From assembly GCA_947259075.1 (NCBI GenBank), contig CAMYKQ010000041.1, positions 1 through 41,078 on the forward strand: DNA of 41,078 bases. The letters run 5' to 3'. Of this stretch, positions 26,209 to 34,438 are shown piece by piece. Source of the stretch: an uncultured Gammaproteobacteria bacterium. GTDB lineage: Bacteria > Pseudomonadota > Gammaproteobacteria > DRLM01. Made by a program: the position numbers and the translations under genes. The first letter of the stretch is position 1. Every line of letters begins with the position of its first letter. The notes below the pieces were generated by a model. The model made no database searches. It was not told the DNA's origin and worked only from the letters and a program-made list of their open reading frames with translations.

Positions 26209-27219
26209 TTAGGGCTTAGTACCTTGGATCAAGGTAAACGGGCTTGGTTCTGGCAAAGGCCTAAAACTCAAATCTTTGAACCCGATTTCTGCCGCCCAAT
26301 CCGCAACTTCTTTTGCGGAATAGGCCCGGCCGGCCGGAGTATGAATCAACTGGTTAATGCCAATCAACGCGGGCAATAGGGGACCGGACTTATCCGTATC
26401 CAAAAATTGTTCCTGGATCAAAATAACACCACCCGGCTCCATGGCATCATACGATTTTTGAATAATACCCTTGATGACATCCGGCCCTTCTTGGCTGATC
26501 ATCGAGGAAAGCAGCACGACGTCGTAGCCCGTCCCGAAATCATCCTCAAGGTAACTTCCCTCTTTCGTGCTCACCAAGGCCTCGGCATGAAAGTCTTTAA
26601 TGATGTCACGCGTGACGCGCAAGGTCTGCGGCAAATCCAGCACATCCGCATTAAGTCCCGGGTTGTTCTGCGACAATATAATGGAGAAGATACCCGGACC
26701 ACCGCCCACATCCAACAGTTTCTTATGCCCCTTCAGCGGCACCTCTTCGGCAAGCAAATGCGCCTGAGGAATACCACGATACAACATCCCCATGATGTAA
26801 GTCCGCGTCGCCTCCTCACCGTGATCATGCTGCTTTTCAACCACAGGCCGGCCGTGAACTACCGCATCACGAAGCTTCGACCAAGGGGAAACCCAGTCAG
26901 CAAACATCGAAACGATACCGCCCTGATAGCGCTGCCCCCCCTTGACCAAGAATGTCTGCGCGACTTGGCCATTACTAAATTTACCATCGTGTTTTTCTAA
27001 TAACCCCAAACCAACACACGCGATCAGAATAAGCTCCAAGCCACGCTCATCAGCAGCACATTTTTTCGCCAGCTCAGCCGCGGTGGCCGGGCCAGCTGCT
27101 AAGGCTGTAAAAATGTCCAAGCTATGCGCCACATGCAGGACGCTAGAATTCCAGTAGGCGGATGCGATTCGCATCACGGCCATCGGGTCAGCACTATTCC
27201 ACTGATTTTGCGCACTCAC
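26209..27219 (-). CDS. SAM-dependent O-methyltransferase (plant-type/CrtF-like)
   Basis: The 336-residue product has an N-terminal winged-helix dimerisation domain (MRIASAYWNSSVLHVAHSLDIFTAL, about residues 15-40) and a class I methyltransferase domain. Motif I is LLDVGGGPGIFSIIL (about 167-181), then DLPQTL, and later VLLSSMISQEGPD and the GGVILIQEQFLD strand. These are features of the methyltransferase_2 family (hydroxyneurosporene, acetylserotonin and flavonoid O-methyltransferases). In such enzymes a conserved His acts as base; here the equivalent region is MISQEGPD, where Gln/Glu replaces the usual HxW/HDW, so catalysis may differ. GTG start with GAGGGG nine bases upstream. First gene of the run with the LolA-like gene 18 bp downstream. 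Substrate unknown. Confidence 0.82.
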   Translation of the reverse strand: MSAQNQWNSADPMAVMRIASAYWNSSVLHVAHSLDIFTALAAGPATAAELAKKCAADERGLELILIACVGLGLLEKHDGKFSNGQVAQTFLVKGGQRYQGGIVSMFADWVSPWSKLRDAVVHGRPVVEKQHDHGEEATRTYIMGMLYRGIPQAHLLAEEVPLKGHKKLLDVGGGPGIFSIILSQNNPGLNADVLDLPQTLRVTRDIIKDFHAEALVSTKEGSYLEDDFGTGYDVVLLSSMISQEGPDVIKGIIQKSYDAMEPGGVILIQEQFLDTDKSGPLLPALIGINQLIHTPAGRAYSAKEVADWAAEIGFKDLSFRPLPEPSPFTLIQGTKP

Positions 27220-27872
27220 TAGATCAACCCCTCATTAGTTTAGAGTAATGCATTGATAATTATAGCCATGGTGAAATGAATGCGATCTGAACGTCGTTTC
27301 ACCTTATAAGTGTATCGTCCATGCTCTCTAGAGGATAAGCGCAATAGCTAATCCAGCTCGTTAGAATAGCAAAAATAGGAGGATATGCCTCCCCTATTTT
27401 ACAAATTCGGGCAATACTTGCCGACTTACCACAAAGCAACGCCCAGCAAAGAATCCATTCGCGAGAAGGCTCACCACCACTCCGTCCACACAATTTTACG
27501 GCCAAATAAAGGGCCATCTTTCTTGGGCCAGAGGATTAATATACGCACATCATTATCGCATCCACCGCTAGACAGAATATAGAAAGCGCCAATTAGGTCG
27601 CATCAATTCTCAGGCCCTATATCAGCAATGAGTTAACCCCTCACTGAATATTATAATATTGCAAAACGCAAACCCACTTACCGTGACGAACCCACGGCCA
27701 GATGGAAAACCCCTACACTTCATCACCCGCTCCAGATTTACTTCTCAAGCATGTGGGCAGCACGATTCATAAAACAACCCCGAAAACAACTGCGCCCACA
27801 AGCCAATAACGCTACTCATACTAATTAGGCACATCCCACGCTTCCAGAACCCCTCATATCCTTTTTTTAAGC
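27220..27872. other. AT-rich intergenic region without a gene
   Basis: About 650 bp before the methyltransferase gene. Short frames on both strands lack domains, leaders or ribosome-binding sites. It must hold the methyltransferase promoter. I see no tRNA, riboswitch or repeat. Confidence 0.5.
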
Positions 27873-27904
27873 TTAAAAAAAAGAGGGCGCTTTCGCGCCC
27901 TCTT
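27873..27904 (-). terminator. Rho-independent terminator of the secreted-protein gene
   Basis: On the minus strand GAGGGCGC and GCGCCCTC pair around a GAAA tetraloop, followed by eight T. It lies 48 bases past the stop codon at 27952. Confidence 0.9.
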
Positions 27905-27951
27905 TCTTACTTCACTCACGTGAAACAACTACAAGCTAAGCAGCTAAAACA

Positions 27952-28794
27952 TCAGAAGCTCGGAGCGGTACCGAATACCGGCGCCCAATTCCAAGGTCCG
28001 GTTTCTGACAAGCTGAAGTAGCTCGCTATAGAGCTGGTATCGACATTCTCATGCGATTGGAAGCCGAACACCTGAGCGGTGCTGGGCATGGTTTGACCCA
28101 CCCAGATCGCCTTGATGGTTTGACCAGCCGTCCACGACATGCTGGCACTGTTCGGCAGAGTCGCGCTGCCACTGGCCGCCGCTTCGATTTGACGCAGCGC
28201 AAACACCTGCTTGTCATCATCCGCAGTGCCAGGATTATCCAGCAAAAGGACGGACTGATTGAGGTCCATCGCTATCCGGCCGTCGCCTTCTTGACGGAAA
28301 CGAAAGCCGCTGGAGAACCCAGTGGCGCTTTCAGCAACACTCTGCTGCAGATCCAATTGGGGAGCCGCAGCACCTACAGTTTGCGCCCAACCCATGTTCA
28401 GTTCGTTGGTGGTGCTCAACTCACTGGCGGCGTCCGTCACGCGTTGCTTACCCGCGATACCACCCACCGCAGAACCGCTACGTACATAGCTCTCATCGGA
28501 GAAGGCCAAGGCGCCCGGCGCACCGGACACGCCCGTATCGGTAATGATGGTTTGGAAGTATTGATTGCCAGTAGCATCAGTGATGGTGCGCTGCAAGAAG
28601 CCATCACCAACCACGCCAGAACCGCAAGTGAAGCCGGTCGGACAAGTCAATGGACCCGTGCCAGCAGTGTCTCTAATGTCCCCACCCACCGCACTCCACT
28701 GATCGTAAGGTGTCGGCGGACCCGCAGTGGCAGCCCCAGAGATGATCAGAGCAGCGGAACCTATTGTTAACGCAAATTTGATTGCCCTACGCAT
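27952..28794 (-). CDS. Secreted protein of unknown function
   Basis: The 280-residue product has a clear signal peptide (MRRAIKFALTIGSAALIISGAATA) and a mature part rich in Gly, Ala, Ser, Thr and Asp. It is predicted soluble or cell-surface, with one Cys pair (TCPTGFTCG, about residues 50-58). There are no transmembrane segments, lipobox or C-terminal Phe. AGGAGG seven bases before ATG 28794 decides the start over an ATG six bases earlier that would leave only one base of spacing. This is the strongest ribosome-binding site in the region and, with the strong terminator, suggests high expression. It lies just upstream of the export cluster on the same strand but is a separate unit. It may be a cargo or surface partner of that system. 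Confidence 0.75.
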   Translation of the reverse strand: MRRAIKFALTIGSAALIISGAATAGPPTPYDQWSAVGGDIRDTAGTGPLTCPTGFTCGSGVVGDGFLQRTITDATGNQYFQTIITDTGVSGAPGALAFSDESYVRSGSAVGGIAGKQRVTDAASELSTTNELNMGWAQTVGAAAPQLDLQQSVAESATGFSSGFRFRQEGDGRIAMDLNQSVLLLDNPGTADDDKQVFALRQIEAAASGSATLPNSASMSWTAGQTIKAIWVGQTMPSTAQVFGFQSHENVDTSSIASYFSLSETGPWNWAPVFGTAPSF

Positions 28795-29180
28795 TTGCAT
28801 GCCTCCTAATTATCGTTTTTTAGAAATACGCGCCCGGACGCGGGACGTCGCCATGAACCCGAAAAAATTAAGGATGAACTACCCCAAACACTTTTTACCA
28901 CCCACTCTCAAACTTTATAGTTTTGAGATATTTTCTTTGTACGACTTATTTACCACGATCCGCGCCCGAAGGTCAATAGGACAACAGCTTTTTACTGTGA
29001 ATTTCTGTCCTTTTCTGGCTGCCCTTTTGGCCTCGTGTATCTATGCTAAACATCCTCACACAGCTTTGTCAATTCAATCCACTAAATTGCATTTATGCAC
29101 GCGAGCACGAACTCAACAAAGCCTGAACAGTATTAATTTTGGCCCCGAAAAATTAACCATGAAATAACCGTCTGGCAGAC
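28795..29180. other. 386-bp AT-rich upstream region
   Basis: Lies between the end of the histidine phosphatase gene and the start of the secreted-protein gene, so it holds the latter's promoter. No gene or stable RNA is seen. A plus-strand frame spanning it has no recognisable content. Confidence 0.4.
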
Positions 29181-29807
29181 TTAAAAAAGTCCCTTGCTCA
29201 GATTCGCATAAATCATATTATTCTGACTGCGTCCGTAGTCGATACATGTGAGCGAACCATTATCGATACGTAATTGACGATACCACGCCAAGGGAATTTT
29301 CATCGCCTCCGACACGCAGACGCGTATGGGCCCCACATGGGAAACCACCACCACGGTTTGCTCAGGATGCGCTTGCACAATACGGGCGATCTCCGCCCCT
29401 GTCCGCCGCAATAAAACCTCCATTGTTTCACCGCCTTCGGGAGTATAACCGGCGGGATCACGCTTCCATGCCTGATATTCTTCCGGGTAACGCTGCTCGA
29501 TCTCGTGGAAATACAAACCGTCCCATATGCCGAAGCGGCGTTCACGGAGCGCCTCCACCTCAATAATCCCCACCCCGGCCATCTTGGCGATTTCATCGGC
29601 GGTCATGCGCGTCCGCCGGCTTGGGCTGGCATAGATCGCATCCACCGGCTGCTGGGCCAAAAGTGCCGCCGCGTCCTGCGCATGCCGCATACCCTGCTCA
29701 TTCAAGGCAGGATCCTCTCGATCATCGCAGTAAATTCGCTTGTTTGGAAAATCCGTCAACCCATGACGGACATAAATGATCCGCGTCGCCGCCTCTTTCT
29801 CCCTCAT
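29181..29807 (-). CDS. Histidine phosphatase family protein (possible CobC-like)
   Basis: The 208-residue product of the phosphoglycerate-mutase-like fold begins with the catalytic RHG motif (IIYVRHGLTDFPN, His near residue 15). It also has ASPSRRTRMTAD, the catalytic acid region in ALRERRFGIWDGL, and the second His in VVVSHVGPIRV. AGGGGG five bases before ATG 29807 decides the start. It follows cbiO by 34 bp. Its position after a cobalt/nickel transporter suggests alpha-ribazole phosphatase (CobC) activity, but the family is broad, no other cobalamin genes are visible, and the nearby nikR points to nickel. Role uncertain. Confidence 0.85.
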   Translation of the reverse strand: MREKEAATRIIYVRHGLTDFPNKRIYCDDREDPALNEQGMRHAQDAAALLAQQPVDAIYASPSRRTRMTADEIAKMAGVGIIEVEALRERRFGIWDGLYFHEIEQRYPEEYQAWKRDPAGYTPEGGETMEVLLRRTGAEIARIVQAHPEQTVVVVSHVGPIRVCVSEAMKIPLAWYRQLRIDNGSLTCIDYGRSQNNMIYANLSKGLF

Positions 29808-29841
29808 CCGAACCCCCTGCCCAATCACTCACCAAATAGCA

Positions 29842-30864
29842 TTATTTCTTTTTAGACACGGGCACATACCGGATCTGGGCCCCAGGCTTTGCCTCCCCAT
29901 CCTCCGCGACGCCTGGCGCATGGTCATGCCCACCGTATTCCAAATGATGCACGTGATCACCATGCGGATGATCGTGCAAATGCTCGTGACCGTGGGGGTG
30001 GACATGCAAATGCACATGTTCATGCTGATCCGGCCCATGCGAATGGCGATGGGCGTGCAAAAAACTCTCGATGATCCGCCGGTGCTCGCCGTCCATTTCC
30101 CCGCTACGCAGCTTTTCGTGCAGCAGCTCGTGGGTCATCAAAGCCAAGGGTAATTCCAGATTATTGGCCTCGAGCAGCTTGCGATCATACAGAATTTCTT
30201 TGGAGGGCCCGTCCGCCACAACCACCCCATCAACCAGCACGATACACCGGCTACACACATCCAGCGCGATGTCCAAATCATGGGTACACAACAACATCGT
30301 CCTCTCGGACGATTGCAGCCAGCTAATCAAGCGCCGGCGGTTCAATGGGTCCATATTGGTCGAGGGCTCATCGAACACCAGAATATCCGGCTGATAGGAG
30401 AGCACCGCGGCCAAGGCCAAGCGCTTGCGCTCGCCAAATGACAGGTGAAAAGACGAACGCGCCTCGAAGCCCGTGAGCCCCACCAAAGCCAGTGATTCCG
30501 TGACGCGCGCATGAATTTCATTGGGCGGCAAACCCAAGTTCAGCGGGCCAAAGGCCACGTCATCGAACACCGTGGGGCAAAACAGCTGGTCGTCCGGATC
30601 TTGGAAGACGATACCCACCTTGCGCCGCACCGCGGTGAGCGTGTCTTTTTTCACATCCATGCCGCTCACGCTCACCCTGCCTCGACTGGGCAGCTCTACG
30701 CCGTTAAGCAAGCTCATGAAAGTGGATTTGCCGGCGCCATTGGGACCGATCAGCGCCACCTTCTCACCCTGCCGCAAGCGGCAAGAAACCCCGCGCAGCA
30801 CGTCATGCCCGTCCGGATAGGTGAAGTACACGTCTTCTACATTGATCGCCACATCGTCAGCCAT
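29842..30864 (-). CDS. cbiO: Nickel/cobalt ECF transporter ATPase with His-rich tail
   Basis: Energises metal uptake with CbiM and CbiQ. The 340-residue product has Walker A GPNGAGKS (40-47), Q-loop FQDPDDQLF, signature LSFGERKR (141-148), Walker B ILVFDEP (161-167) and the H-loop THDLD. All are typical of CbiO/EcfA. Residues 270-315 contain 20 His in repeated H-x-H pairs, absent from most CbiO proteins, suitable for binding several metal ions at the cytoplasmic face. GGAG six bases before the ATG. It follows cbiQ by 17 bp. The tail and nearby nikR make nickel the more likely substrate than cobalt. Confidence 0.93.
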   Translation of the reverse strand: MADDVAINVEDVYFTYPDGHDVLRGVSCRLRQGEKVALIGPNGAGKSTFMSLLNGVELPSRGRVSVSGMDVKKDTLTAVRRKVGIVFQDPDDQLFCPTVFDDVAFGPLNLGLPPNEIHARVTESLALVGLTGFEARSSFHLSFGERKRLALAAVLSYQPDILVFDEPSTNMDPLNRRRLISWLQSSERTMLLCTHDLDIALDVCSRCIVLVDGVVVADGPSKEILYDRKLLEANNLELPLALMTHELLHEKLRSGEMDGEHRRIIESFLHAHRHSHGPDQHEHVHLHVHPHGHEHLHDHPHGDHVHHLEYGGHDHAPGVAEDGEAKPGAQIRYVPVSKKK

Positions 30865-30881
30865 AAATCACTCCACAGCAC

Positions 30882-31670
30882 TCAGTACCAGCCCAGCTCG
30901 GCGCGATTGAATATGCCGGCCACATCCACCCCAAACAGCAGCGCGGCGCCCAGCAAAATCAACACCGCCTTCACTAGGTCTTTACTAGTGGCGTTAAATA
31001 CCACCAAAGTATGAAACTCACCTTGGTAGCCCTTAGACAGCATCGCTTTATAGATACGCTCGGTACGCTCAAAACTGCGGACCAGCAAGGTGCCGACAAA
31101 ATCCCCCATCACCCGCAGCGTGCGCCGGTCCGCGCGCTTGACGAAGCCACGCGCGCTCATCGCCACATCCATGCGCCGCATCTCCGCGAGAAACACGAAG
31201 ATATAGCGGTAAGTAAACAAGAGCATTTGCACGATGACTTTCGGACACTTCAAATGCTGAAGCGCGATCATCGAAATATCAAAACGGCTGGAGCCAAACA
31301 TGGCGTAGGCGAACAACACAATCGCCAAGGCCTTAACGACGATCAACACCGCCAAACGGAAACCTTCCCAGGCAAAGGGCAAGCCCAGAATATGGAAAGC
31401 GGCTTCCCCGGGATAACTCAAGGGCATGATTAACAAAAAAGGAAGCAGAAATAGGGACACCCATTTCACGCCCTGCGAGACAAACGACGCGGGCAGGCAC
31501 GCCAAACTCACCAGCACCACCGCCCCAATCAAGGCCGCGGCGGCCACGGGAATCGTCTTTATCAACGCCACGGCGACCACCAGCACCCCTAGCGCGGCCA
31601 GTTTGAAACGGGGGTCCCAGCGCTGCAAGGGCGAGCCCACATGGGCAAAACGATCGATATCTAAAGGCAT
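30882..31670 (-). CDS. cbiQ: Nickel/cobalt ECF transporter transmembrane protein
   Basis: The 262-residue inner-membrane T-component couples the ATPase to the substrate-binding CbiM. Hydrophobic segments include LAALGVLVVAVALI (28-41), AALIGAVVLVSLAC, WVSLFLLPFLLIMPL and later ones near 95-120 and 235-255. The coupling-helix motifs are evident in MDVAMSARGFVKRADRR and FERTERIYKAMLSKGY, corresponding to the ARG signatures of EcfT proteins. It lies 66 bp after cbiM and 17 bp before cbiO in one operon. Confidence 0.93.
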   Translation of the reverse strand: MPLDIDRFAHVGSPLQRWDPRFKLAALGVLVVAVALIKTIPVAAAALIGAVVLVSLACLPASFVSQGVKWVSLFLLPFLLIMPLSYPGEAAFHILGLPFAWEGFRLAVLIVVKALAIVLFAYAMFGSSRFDISMIALQHLKCPKVIVQMLLFTYRYIFVFLAEMRRMDVAMSARGFVKRADRRTLRVMGDFVGTLLVRSFERTERIYKAMLSKGYQGEFHTLVVFNATSKDLVKAVLILLGAALLFGVDVAGIFNRAELGWY

Positions 31671-31736
31671 GGACGCGAATCCTAAATGACCGGAGCGCTA
31701 CGACTACCACACGCACTTGATGAGAATGCCATCACA

Positions 31737-32372
31737 TCACGCGGACGGCCGGCCAAGCAAGGCGGGCGCGGTATTCCCCGCGAGGATATGGGGACGCACT
31801 TTCGCTAAAAACCCGGCGGCGGCGCCCACCACAACCGCTTCAATAATCATGACGGGGATATGCGCAGCCAAGGCCGCGCCAGCCATAACCAGGAATTGCT
31901 CGCCGGTCGTCACCAATGCCAGGGATAGCACCATACCCGACACCAGCGTCGCGCTGCCCCCGGCCAAGGCGCCAAAGATCACCTCTTTGCGCTCCAGCGA
32001 AAACCAATGCCGCAACTGCCAAACGCCGTAGGCGGCCAAGGCCCCGCCGCCCAACATCACACAATTGGCCCCGATTACGGAAACGCCACCATGACCAAAC
32101 AGGATGGCCTGCAGGATTACGCCCAGCATGATGGCTGGAAAAGCCCGCCAGCCCAACACCACCCCCACCAAGCCATTGAGAATCAAGTGAACACTACTGG
32201 GGCCCACCGGGACGTGAATCAATGACGCGACGAAAAAGACCGCTGTGATAACCGAAACCTTAGGAATTTCTTCCATATCCATATTGCGCAGGGTCAAACC
32301 AGCGATGACCGCCGTCCCCACAAACCCGGCCGCCAATACAGGACCGGAGAGAATACCGTCAGAAATATGCAT
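31737..32372 (-). CDS. cbiM: Nickel/cobalt substrate-binding membrane protein
   Basis: S-component of the metal ECF transporter. The 211-residue product must begin MHISDGIL at ATG 32372, because in CbiM/NikM proteins the N-terminal Met-His segment coordinates the metal. The frame extends 11 codons upstream but that would bury the site. Further ligand segments are HVPVGPSSVHL (His near residues 55 and 63). About seven hydrophobic segments follow. The upstream gap of 188 bp holds a palindrome that may be a second regulatory site. Same strand as nikL, cbiQ and cbiO. Confidence 0.93.
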   Translation of the reverse strand: MHISDGILSGPVLAAGFVGTAVIAGLTLRNMDMEEIPKVSVITAVFFVASLIHVPVGPSSVHLILNGLVGVVLGWRAFPAIMLGVILQAILFGHGGVSVIGANCVMLGGGALAAYGVWQLRHWFSLERKEVIFGALAGGSATLVSGMVLSLALVTTGEQFLVMAGAALAAHIPVMIIEAVVVGAAAGFLAKVRPHILAGNTAPALLGRPSA

Positions 32373-32467
32373 TGGACTCCGCGACTCCGAAAAAATATTC
32401 CGCATTAACGGACAGTTATAACGGGTCCTTGCTCGTTATCCTTTAATCCGCGATTTGCTCACGAACC

Positions 32468-32484
32468 GTGTTTCAGCGTAACAC
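32468..32484. promoter_or_regulatory. Candidate operator palindrome between nikL and cbiM
   Basis: GTGTT-N7-AACAC, perfect five-base arms. The half-site GTAACAC at 32478-32484 matches a half-site I recall for NikR in some bacteria, but the usual N14 spacing is missing. It sits in an AT-rich stretch able to act as a promoter for cbiM. Confidence 0.3.
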
Positions 32485-32560
32485 ATAATTTATTTTATTG
32501 TCACCCCGCAAAATCCCACTACCCGCCCGGCACGGAAATCACACAAACCACCCTATTAAA

Positions 32561-33241
32561 TTAACCCGGTTTTCTGGATTTTAAGTAGGCAAACACACCC
32601 AAGATGCCAATGATGAAACCCAAACCTCCAATGATGTCAGACAAGCCCCGCCGCTCTTTCAGCTCCGCGAGCTCCCGGGCCATAGGTAACATTGACTCCG
32701 TCACGGCACGGCGCACCACGGCCTCAATATTGCCGCCATTTCCGCTCCCCGTCACCGGCGCGCCCACATGGGCGCCAGACTCAGCATTACCAACGCTCGC
32801 GTCATTAAGCAGCGGCGTATCATGAAGCTCACCACCCGCTATATCCGCGACGGAAAGCCGGTATTCCGCCTGGTGTCCCTGACCGGCATTTAACACTATC
32901 CGCATATCCTGATTGGGGATAACGTTAAAAACATACTCGCCCTCGCCGTTCGTCACCCCTTCCGCTAAGCGCGCATCATTTTCACCGTAAACGACCACGG
33001 CACTGTTCTTGGTCTTTTTACCATCGAGGAAATAACCCTGAACGTAGACCTGCGCACCCTCAACATAAGCAAACACATTCACCTTGTGCGCGTAGGCGGG
33101 CGCCGCACTGATAAGAATCAGCAAGGACAGCAAACACCTCAGGCCATTCCGCCAGGCTCGCGACCGACGGCGCCGCTCATCTAAAATTTCCTCCTGCCTC
33201 ATCAATGTCCCTATTTTCATCAATGCGTTTCTTCCCGCCAT
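32561..33241 (-). CDS. nikL: Periplasmic/membrane auxiliary component of the nickel transporter (NikL-like)
   Basis: The 226-residue product has a basic N-terminal region and signal peptide (LLSLLILISAAPAYA). The mature part begins with His (HKVNVFAYVEGAQVYVQGYF), the recognised start of NikL-type proteins with a free N-terminal His able to bind metal. A beta-rich carboxypeptidase-regulatory-like domain follows (TNGEGEYVFNVIPN), then a low-complexity linker, a predicted amphipathic helix, and a C-terminal membrane anchor (IIGGLGFIIGILGVFAYL). GGGAGG six bases before the ATG. It starts 15 bp after nikR. NikL with NikM/Q/O forms nickel-specific ECF systems, which supports nickel rather than cobalt. 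Confidence 0.85.
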   Translation of the reverse strand: MAGRNALMKIGTLMRQEEILDERRRRSRAWRNGLRCLLSLLILISAAPAYAHKVNVFAYVEGAQVYVQGYFLDGKKTKNSAVVVYGENDARLAEGVTNGEGEYVFNVIPNQDMRIVLNAGQGHQAEYRLSVADIAGGELHDTPLLNDASVGNAESGAHVGAPVTGSGNGGNIEAVVRRAVTESMLPMARELAELKERRGLSDIIGGLGFIIGILGVFAYLKSRKPG

Positions 33242-33256
33242 CTAACACCTCCCACC

Positions 33257-33724
33257 TCAGTCATGCGCCTGCTCATGACCATCACCATGCCCATGATGCC
33301 CACCTTTAGTCGGGATCAATTTACCCGTCGTCGCCATCGCGAGTGTGCCGTGCTTAACACCCCGCGTGCTCGCTAGCTTATCGGCGAAACTCTTCAGCAA
33401 ATGCCCCTTCCCCTGCACCACCAGCACCTCAAGGCAATTGTGGTGATCGAGGTGAATATGCAATACCGACTTGATTTCACCTTCGAAGGAATGCTGCAGG
33501 TGGGTCAGATGGCCCATGAGTTCGCGCGTGTGGTGATCGTAGACAATAGTAATTGTCCCCACGGTTTCCTCGTCGCCATTCCACTCTTCTTCGACGATGC
33601 GGTCCCGAATCAAATCCCGAATCGCCTCGGAGCGATTGGTATACCCTTTCTGCTTGATCTGCTCATCAAAGCGCTCAAGCAACTCACCCTCGATCGACAC
33701 CCCGAAACGCAGTAAATCACTCAT
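33257..33724 (-). CDS. nikR: Nickel-responsive transcriptional regulator
   Basis: Tetrameric repressor with an N-terminal ribbon-helix-helix (LLRFGVSIEGELLERFDEQIKQ, about residues 4-25) and an ACT-like nickel domain. The high-affinity square-planar site is present: His89, His91 and Cys97 in VLHIHLDHHNCLEV, with His78 from the partner subunit. ATG 33724 (AGGGG four bases upstream) gives the usual MSDLLRFGVS start. The frame extends 27 codons upstream but without homology. The C-terminal 14 residues are His/Gly-rich, an unusual extension. First gene of the nickel operon and probably autoregulated. Confidence 0.95.
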   Translation of the reverse strand: MSDLLRFGVSIEGELLERFDEQIKQKGYTNRSEAIRDLIRDRIVEEEWNGDEETVGTITIVYDHHTRELMGHLTHLQHSFEGEIKSVLHIHLDHHNCLEVLVVQGKGHLLKSFADKLASTRGVKHGTLAMATTGKLIPTKGGHHGHGDGHEQAHD

Positions 33725-33817
33725 ACATCCCCTCCCGTCCGCGGCATTCAATGACCCAGCCACACGCCATGCGTCCTGACGACACACCCGCCCGCACCAT
33801 TTCACTAGCAGCGCTCA

Positions 33818-33871
33818 TCACGTTAAAACCCCATGATATAAGAACCATCGAAACGTGACGGGGCATATCAT
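33818..33871 (-). promoter_or_regulatory. Interlocked inverted repeats upstream of nikR
   Basis: TCACGTT (33818-33824) pairs with AACGTGA (33852-33858), and ATGATA (33833-33838) pairs with TATCAT (33866-33871), each with 27-base spacing. Two such pairs in a nikR promoter are plausible operator elements, although the spacing differs from E. coli NikR sites (N16). Confidence 0.3.
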
Positions 33872-33893
33872 AGCGCCCCAACTTCCCACACGC

Positions 33894-33945
33894 TAAAAAG
33901 CAAAGGGCCGTATCCACGGATTGACCGGAGATACAGCCCCTTTAA
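33894..33945 (-). terminator. Terminator of the moa operon
   Basis: On the minus strand AAAGGGGCTGTATC pairs imperfectly with GATACGGCCCTTT, followed by GC and five T. It lies 17 bases past the moaE stop. Confidence 0.7.
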
Positions 33946-33962
33946 CGGCCAGCGCTAAACTA

Positions 33963-34436
33963 TTAGGCCGATTTTTGCTTCGTTCCCTGTGAATTGACTC
34001 CGGGATCTTCTGTATTGTGCTCGACCCAACGCTGACCCTGCGCGGTGGATTCGCGCTTCCAAAACGGCGCGCGCTCTTTAAGATAGTTGATGATGTAGCG
34101 GCACGCGTCAAAGGCATGCGCACGATGCGCCGACCACACCGCGACCAACACAATGGGCTCACTCACCGAGATGTCACCGTGGCGATGCAACACCAAGGCA
34201 TCGATTACATCCCATTTATCCGCGGCCTCTTGGCACACATCCTCGATATGACGTTCGGTCATACCGGGGTAGTGTTCCAGAAACATCGCCGAGACATTAT
34301 GCCCATCGTTGAAATCACGCATGGTACCGACGAAGGTCACCACCGCCCCGTGTTTACCCACCGGCAGGGATTGCGCTTCGTAATCGCGTGTTACTTGATA
34401 GGGATCGAACGGACCTTCTTGCACGATGACTTTCAC
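33963..34436 (-). CDS. moaE: Molybdopterin synthase catalytic subunit
   Basis: With thiocarboxylated MoaD it inserts two sulphurs into cyclic pyranopterin monophosphate to form molybdopterin. The 157-residue product has GAVVTFVGTMRDFN, LEHYPGMTERHIED, HRHGDISVSEPIVLVAVWSAHR and the catalytic-Lys segment YLKERAPFWKRE, all family hallmarks. The start is GTG, two bases after the moaD stop, with GGGAGG overlapping that stop codon, so translation is coupled to moaD. Last gene of the moaA-C-D-E operon. Confidence 0.95.
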   Translation of the reverse strand: MKVIVQEGPFDPYQVTRDYEAQSLPVGKHGAVVTFVGTMRDFNDGHNVSAMFLEHYPGMTERHIEDVCQEAADKWDVIDALVLHRHGDISVSEPIVLVAVWSAHRAHAFDACRYIINYLKERAPFWKRESTAQGQRWVEHNTEDPGVNSQGTKQKSA

Positions 34437-34438
34437 GT

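Noticed and set aside
28727-29167. 146-codon plus-strand frame upstream of the secreted-protein gene
   Set aside because: It overlaps the start and promoter of a well-supported opposite-strand gene and has no recognisable content.
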